Positions 59,461 to 64,000 of a stretch of DNA of 64,000 nt are shown here, in pieces (the first letter of the stretch is position 1; each line of letters begins with the position of its first letter). This DNA is from Owenia fusiformis (Eukaryota > Annelida > Polychaeta > Sabellida > Oweniidae), in NCBI GenBank assembly GCA_903813345.2, contig CAIIXF020000012.1:14302932-14366931 (forward strand). Direction: 5' to 3'. The notes under the pieces are model-generated. The model was not told the origin of the DNA. It did not search any database and saw nothing but the letters and a program-made list of their open reading frames with translations. Made by a program: the position numbers and the translations under genes.

Positions 59461-59565
59461 CAGTAAAACCTGTGTAAATGGAACATATTTGGTACCACAA
59501 AATAGTGTTCCACTTGAGATGTGTTTCAGTTAAAGAGGTTCCTTTTGACAGGTTTAAAAATGTTT
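59461..59565. repeat. CAGTRAAACCTGT MITE, partial copy in TRAF4 intron 6
   Basis: ta then cagtaaaacctgtgtaaatg, gtgttccacttgagatgtgt and ccttttgacaggtttaaaa. The right TIR is incomplete. Confidence 0.65.
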
Positions 59566-59763
59566 AGCTTCAGTTCAATATTGCTCATTTATCCCAAAGG
59601 GGGTCGCCCATTTATCTGATACAATAATGCCTCTTTATTCTAACTTCATTATCTGAAAGCCATGGGCTTATATTTTAGAGTTCACTTCAATAAATATTCC
59701 TTGCTTTTTCAAACATTAAACTGACATTGTTTTTTTCTTAACGGTAATATTTTCTATTTCCAG

Positions 59764-60378
59764 TGTCCACGATATAGTTTGGACCAGCACCTGGATGCAA
59801 ACACCAAATACCATCTTAACCTCATGCAGGATCTAGTCGCAACTCAAGACAACCAACTTGAAAGTCTCCGCAATAAAATCACAGACTTAACGTGTATCAC
59901 AGACGGTATTCTTACATGGAAAATGGACGATTATAAAAATATGTTCGCGACTACAAAAGCGAAAACCAGTCATGAGATTTGTAGCGAGTCGTTTTATACC
60001 AGCCGTTACGGTTATAAACTTGGAGCGACGGTTTTCTTGAATGGGAACGGCTCTGGGGAGGACAAATATCTCTCATTGTATATTCGGCTGTTACCTGGGG
60101 AGTATGACAACTTACTGGAATGGCCATTCAGATTGCCGATCACTTTCACCTTGTTTGACCAGAATGAACACTTTGAGAAGCGAGTCAACATCCGAGAAAG
60201 TTTCCTGCCGGATATCTCGTGGAAACATTTCCAGAAACCTGAAAAAGACAGTGATGCGCTCGGGTTTGGGTATCCAAAGTTTATTTCGCATGTTATGTTA
60301 AACACACGCAACTATATCAAGGATGATGCGCTGTTTATTCAAATCAAAGTTGACACGTCAAAAGTGATACCAATGTAA
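59764..60378 (+). CDS. TRAF4: TRAF4 exon 7: coiled coil and MATH/TRAF-C domain, stop
   Basis: The terminal exon (residues 262-465) after tttccag. It first completes a zinc finger (CPRYSLDQHLDAN), then has a short coiled coil around residues 278-303, then the MATH/TRAF-C domain from about residue 308 (DGILTWKMDDY) to about 461. Diagnostic pieces are YKLGATVFLNGNGSGED, LSLYIRLLPGEYDNLLEWPF, LGFGYPKFISH and NYIKDDALFI. This domain trimerises and binds receptor tails and adaptors. TAA lies at 60376-60378. GC content is visibly higher than in the flanking introns. The protein ends ...KVIPM, within a few residues of the usual TRAF4 length. Confidence 0.97.
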   Translation, partial: CPRYSLDQHLDANTKYHLNLMQDLVATQDNQLESLRNKITDLTCITDGILTWKMDDYKNMFATTKAKTSHEICSESFYTSRYGYKLGATVFLNGNGSGEDKYLSLYIRLLPGEYDNLLEWPFRLPITFTLFDQNEHFEKRVNIRESFLPDISWKHFQKPEKDSDALGFGYPKFISHVMLNTRNYIKDDALFIQIKVDTSKVIPM

Positions 60379-60569
60379 ACAATACAACTATGTGGTCAGA
60401 TTTTTCCTTGCAAACTTAAAATGGAAATAATTGAGTTTATTTAAAATGTTTCAAAAATTAGCAAAATATTTTCTGTATAAAACGCACGTCAAGAGCCAAA
60501 ACAATTGGGTTCTGAAAAAAAAAACTTGAAAGTCTCGTCACACTTTGACATTGCACCTTCAGAGCTGAT

Positions 60570-60660
60570 GTTCTTGCACTTCTATAGCCTAAATGCATAG
60601 ATTTCACCCTTGTTCACTTTTATTCCTTGTAAATTCCTCTCTTTTCCTCTGCTTTTGTGA
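60570..60660 (+). repeat. Fold-back family half-element in TRAF4 3' flank
   Basis: ttcttgcacttctatagcct, ttcacttttattccttgtaa, ctcttttcctctgcttttgt: the core of the + arm. Confidence 0.6.
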
Positions 60661-60759
60661 GAAAAAGAATGATCACCCCTGTTGAACCTCATTATGTGCC
60701 AATATGTAACTTAATCTCAGCATTAGTATATTTTGTATTAAGTAACACTAAATACTCTG

Positions 60760-61050
60760 CAAATGTATATACACGGTATCCTGTATTCTGTACATGTATA
60801 ATATGTACTGAATGTACTTTCAAAATGTACATCATGTACATATACATACTGTACTCTCCAAATGTACATACTGTACTCTACATGTACTCTCTACAGGTGC
60901 ATACTGTATTTTGTACACTTACATTCTGTACTCTGAACATGTTTGTCCCTTATTTAGTACAAGTATTTTCTGTATATGTATATCATGTAGACATGTATTC
61001 TGTACTAGTACACTGTACATATATTTTCTGTGTGTGTATATCTTGTTTCA
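60760..61050. repeat. Degenerate TGTACATRY low-complexity array
   Basis: Recurrent tgtac/atgtacat words (ctgtactctacatgtactct, aatgtacatactgtact) at 10-30 bp spacing. Long frames through it are low-complexity chance translations. Confidence 0.6.
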
Positions 61051-61647
61051 ATTTATATTTGTATATTATTACTTAATATTATGTATGATTGTGTCTCATG
61101 AGTGAATGTGTCTGTGTCTCATGAGTGAATGTGTCTGTGTCCTGTTAAGTAACTGTTAAGTTGCTGATTATTTAAAGATTTATTTCATTTGATACCCTAC
61201 ATCCAAACCCCGAATACAGAACAGTTCTAAATTTATTTAAGGAATAACATTTTAAGACATTAATCAGATATGAATAATGAATACTTTTTCACACTTTCAA
61301 TTATTTGAAAAATAAATTCCTCAAATATACACATGAATGGGAATTTTATCATGGCGCCATCTATATTCATGAAATAATTTGATTCAATGGTGGAAACAAA
61401 AAATACTGGTAAATATTTACTCTTGCATCAGATCTTCTTTTTCTCTCCTGACGTCCTCAGTAACCTTGGGAGGAGCGAGGATTTACAAGAGGATTTGGTG
61501 CAAGACTTCTGAAAGCATGAATCATCCTGAATGTCTAGTTTTGTAAAAATATTTAATTTATGATAAGTACTCATTTTGTAATCATCCATTTTTGGTAGCA
61601 ATAGGAAGTTGTTGCATTTTTGTTTTATTTTATTTAATTATTATATA

Positions 61648-61824
61648 CAGTAAAACTTGTCTTAGTGAACACCTCTCTCTCTCTCTGGTGAATACCTGTG
61701 TTAAGTGAACACCACTTCAAGACACATTTTAAATTGCCTCCTGTGTAAAATTCCCTCTTTGTAATGAACACCTACCTGAACATTTTGTGGCTCTTGAGGT
61801 GTTTGCTCAAAACAGGTTTTACTG
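61648..61824. mobile_element. CAGTRAAACCTGT MITE, complete copy with TA target site
   Basis: 177 bp. Ends cagtaaaacttgtcttagtg and aaaacaggttttactg, TA on both sides, with an internal (CT)n expansion at about 61670-61685. Confidence 0.85.
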
Positions 61825-62085
61825 TATATCTATTATAACATGGCTTCTTAACTTAATTTATAGTGTGGTTAAAAAATAAGTATGATTTTGTTACATAACT
61901 AATTTATTTGTGATTATCTGAATGGATGGGAACTATTATATTTATACTAGATTAGAGCTTGCATGTATAAATAGTGTAATGCCAAAGTATTTATTTAAAT
62001 AATACCACTTGGGAGAATGTCACAATTGATTTGCATATTCACTATTTTCACTAAAATTGAAATAAAGTTTTGAAATATTCTGGTA

Positions 62086-62532
62086 CAGTGAAACCTATAA
62101 AAAGGAACACCTGTAGAGGTGGAACACCTGTAAAGTGGAACACCTGTAGAGGTGGAACACCTGTAGAGGTGGAACACCAGTAAAGTGGAACACCTGTAAA
62201 GTGGAACACCTGTAAAGTGGAACACCTGTAGAGGTGGAACACCAGTAAAGTGGAACACCTGTAAAGTGGAACACCTGTAGAGGTGAAACACCAGTAAAGT
62301 GGAACACCTGTAAAGTGGAACACCTGTAGAGGTGGAACACCTGTAAAGGTGGAACACCTGTAAAGTAGAACAGCTGTAGAAGTGAAACACCTCTGTTAGT
62401 AGAACACTTTTCAGAGTACCAAGATCTACTGACTTTATGTTAAATGCACCTTTTTAAGTAGAACATCTCCCAAGTGGAACACTTTTAAGAGGTACCAATA
62501 ACTAAAGATGTTCCACTTAAACAGATTTAGCT
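62086..62532. mobile_element. CAGTRAAACCTGT MITE expanded by an internal minisatellite
   Basis: The left end cagtgaaacctataaaaagg follows TA; the right end is a decayed taaacagatttagctg. The interior is the 16-17-bp minisatellite at 62104-62394, plus aagtggaacacttttaagag phrases. It is about 2.5 times the family size. Confidence 0.65.
62104..62394. repeat. 16/17-bp minisatellite, about 18 units
   Basis: Units ggaacacctgtaaagt (16 bp) and ggaacacctgtagaggt (17 bp) alternate about 18 times, with an accag variant recurring. The array is very homogeneous. Because the unit lacks stops in any - strand frame, three overlapping long frames appear there; none is a gene. Confidence 0.95.
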
Positions 62533-63185
62533 GGATTTCTATTCACTTTGGAGTATTTATGTAACCATGGTGACATTTTTCCTCATGGTATTTATATTCA
62601 GTAGAAAAGTAGAGTAAAACTTTGTAAAGCACAAAGAACCAAAAATCATGTCTTCCAAACACTGAGCTTCATGGAGTCTAACTTAACCAAGGACAAACCC
62701 CTACAAATCCTATATATAAAAGTTTATCTGACTTTTTATTCCTCTTACTCCCAAAGTAGACCCAGTAATATTTAAATGAAGATTTACAACATAGAGCTTG
62801 ACATAATATTGAAATAAGCCTTTGATTATTTTGTAATTTCCTATTATTAAATACATAATTCTGATTTCTTGATATGATGCAAGACTAGAGTATTTTAGCT
62901 CTTTCTCCTTGCAGAGTTTCACATTTGCTTGGATTTTGAAGGAGTTGATGCATCTGGGGAAGTATGATAATTTGATCATACATTGTCTTGGTTTGTTGGA
63001 GTTCATAAAGCTATAAAGTGGATTGTATATAGTCTAACACACATAATACAGTGTGTTTATATGTTGATTGTTAAACTTATATCTATGTCACTAAAAAGTG
63101 GAATAAAGTATTATTTGATATGAAAATTAAAACAATGATCTTTTGTTGTAAAAAAGGTTGTTACCCAATCCATAAAAATGTGTGA
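62533..63185. other. Intergenic, no gene recognised
   Basis: AT-rich sequence downstream of the minisatellite; one chance - strand frame of about 98 codons without domain signal. Confidence 0.4.
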
Positions 63186-63189
63186 TTTT

Positions 63190-63595
63190 ATACAGGGTGG
63201 TCTGAACAAGCCAATGTAATTTGGTAATACAGATTGTGATCCTAACAAACATCCAGTGAAGTTCAATACAGGGTGACCTAAAAAATACTCAATTACTCGA
63301 AAACCAGTGACACAATACAGGGTGAAGCAAGCAACAACCTAATGTAGAAAACAGGGTAAAACCAAACAAGATGGCTCAAAAACCTCATGTAGTACAATGC
63401 ATGGCACAATAGACTCAAGCAGCAGCATTATATACAAAACCGGGTGACCCAAATAACAACCCAGTGACACAATATAGGGTGACCAAAACAACCCAATGTA
63501 GTACAATACAGGGTGACTAAAACAACAGTCTAATGTACATAACAGGGTGACTCAAATGAAATCCCACTGACACAATACAGGGTGACCCAAACAAA
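63190..63595 (+). repeat. Degenerate tandem array of ATACAGGGTGACCNAA units
   Basis: About ten copies of acagggtga with the linkers caacccaatgtagtacaata or caacccagtgacacaata, at 30-50 bp spacing. Units alternate between two linker types, suggesting a higher-order repeat. Confidence 0.8.
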
Positions 63596-63944
63596 ATTTA
63601 GAGAACAACAAAAAGGGCGGCCCAGACATTAATACATAAAACTCAATAAAATAATTTAATTTCTTCATTCCTTCTATGGCAGACATGGTCTGAATATCAA
63701 AATATTACTTGCATCGATGTTGCGATTATTTTCAGTATTGTATCAGAGTTAGAGGGTGAGCAACAGTTATAAAAAAGTGACTGCAGTAATGTAGTAATCG
63801 GATCTTGTATGCTGTGTTAATCAGGACGAATATTATGTTCGAAAAGCCTGAAGAAACTACACAATTAAAGACATTTGAAACCGTCCACGCCATACGATCC
63901 ATAATGTCTTTCTAAGTTGACTGCACCTGCATCTTTCAGAACGC

Positions 63945-64000
63945 AAGTAATCTTGCTTCAAGACCTTGGAACCCCCCCCCCCCCCCCCTATCTACTTTAA
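63945..64000. repeat. Poly-C hairpin element cut by window edge
   Basis: atcttgcttcaagaccttgg followed by a C run of about 18 and tatctacttt: the left half of the poly-C/poly-G family. Confidence 0.6.

Larger units (their letters stand above)
6262..60378 (+). other. TRAF4: TRAF4 orthologue, whole gene span (7 coding exons)
   Basis: Gene-level entry. The exons are 6262-6404, 44356-44407, 54608-54712, 58149-58310, 58635-58799, 59287-59442 and 59764-60378, totalling 1398 nt including the stop and encoding 465 residues. All six introns are GT..AG and all phases agree. Intron lengths are 37951, 10200, 3436, 324, 487 and 321 bp. The family is a RING/zinc-finger/MATH adaptor and E3 ligase that acts at the membrane and in the cytoplasm downstream of TNF-receptor-type and Toll/IL-17-type receptors and in JNK and cell-polarity signalling (family knowledge). 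Domain order, length (vertebrate TRAF4 is about 470 aa) and near-identical stretches such as GHRFCDTCLQE and FLNGNGSGE support TRAF4 rather than another TRAF. Confidence 0.95.
60379..61320 (+). other. TRAF4 3' flank: 3' UTR candidate and repeats
   Basis: The 3' UTR must start at 60379, but its end is unclear; the first AATAAA I see is at 61311-61316. Within it lie a fold-back-family fragment (60570-60660), a low-complexity tract of degenerate tgtactctacatgtac units (about 60760-61050) and a tandem gtgtctcatgagtgaat pair (61091-61140). Confidence 0.4.

Noticed and set aside
60657-61105. Two + strand frames of 97 and 139 codons, hydrophobic and Tyr/Cys-rich, after the TRAF4 stop.
   Set aside because: They arise from the low-complexity TGTACAT array; composition explains the apparent membrane character.
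61995-62390. Overlapping long - strand reading frames (up to 131 codons) with repeated YRCST/TGVP motifs.
   Set aside because: They are translations of the 16/17-bp minisatellite, which lacks stops in all - strand frames; frame rotates with every unit.

Overview
This is AT-rich animal genomic DNA with long introns and dense short interspersed repeats. Two features suggest a lophotrochozoan, most likely a bivalve mollusc: mosaic elements made of a CCGT or GGGCG microsatellite plus a tandem core, resembling bivalve 'pearl'/Helentron-type repeats, and many TIR and fold-back MITEs. The species cannot be named from the sequence. No rRNA, convincing tRNA or CRISPR array is visible.

The window is dominated by one gene, a TRAF4 orthologue on the + strand with seven exons between 6262 and 60378. 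I joined the exons by hand. Every junction is GT/AG and every phase agrees, giving a 465-residue protein: a C3HC3D RING, TRAF-type zinc fingers, a short coiled coil and a C-terminal MATH/TRAF domain. Intron 1 is about 38 kb and splits the RING; intron 2 is about 10.2 kb and intron 3 about 3.4 kb. The remaining three introns are 320 to 490 bp.

A second gene runs on the - strand from about 5730 to beyond the left edge. Eight phase-consistent exons encode at least 707 residues of a largely disordered protein. It has periodic S-D-x-T-x-L-E/D-T-Q repeats (SQ/TQ-rich) and a helical, probably coiled-coil C-terminal part. I do not recognise its family. Its 5' end faces that of TRAF4, with 531 bp between the start codons, so the two may share a promoter.

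TRAF4 intron 1 holds two candidate alternative first exons (15483-15556 and 39374-39504). Both begin with an ATG preceded by an in-frame stop and both end in the same phase as exon 1, so each would replace the first half of the RING with a short basic peptide. The second encodes an RS-like peptide and is the better candidate.

The rest of intron 1, intron 2 and the 3' flank are mostly mobile-element debris. It includes TA-flanked TIR elements (7816-8306, 25489-26265 and a CAGTRAAACCTGT family), a fold-back family with arms of about 150 bp (13 or more copies) and poly-C/poly-G hairpin elements. It also includes pearl-like mosaics at 23378-24850, 47417-48730 and 57868-58110, a 5'-truncated LINE with a frameshifted reverse transcriptase (about 34840-36705) inside an inverted-repeat region, and several minisatellites. 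The region downstream of 60378 has no gene that I can support.
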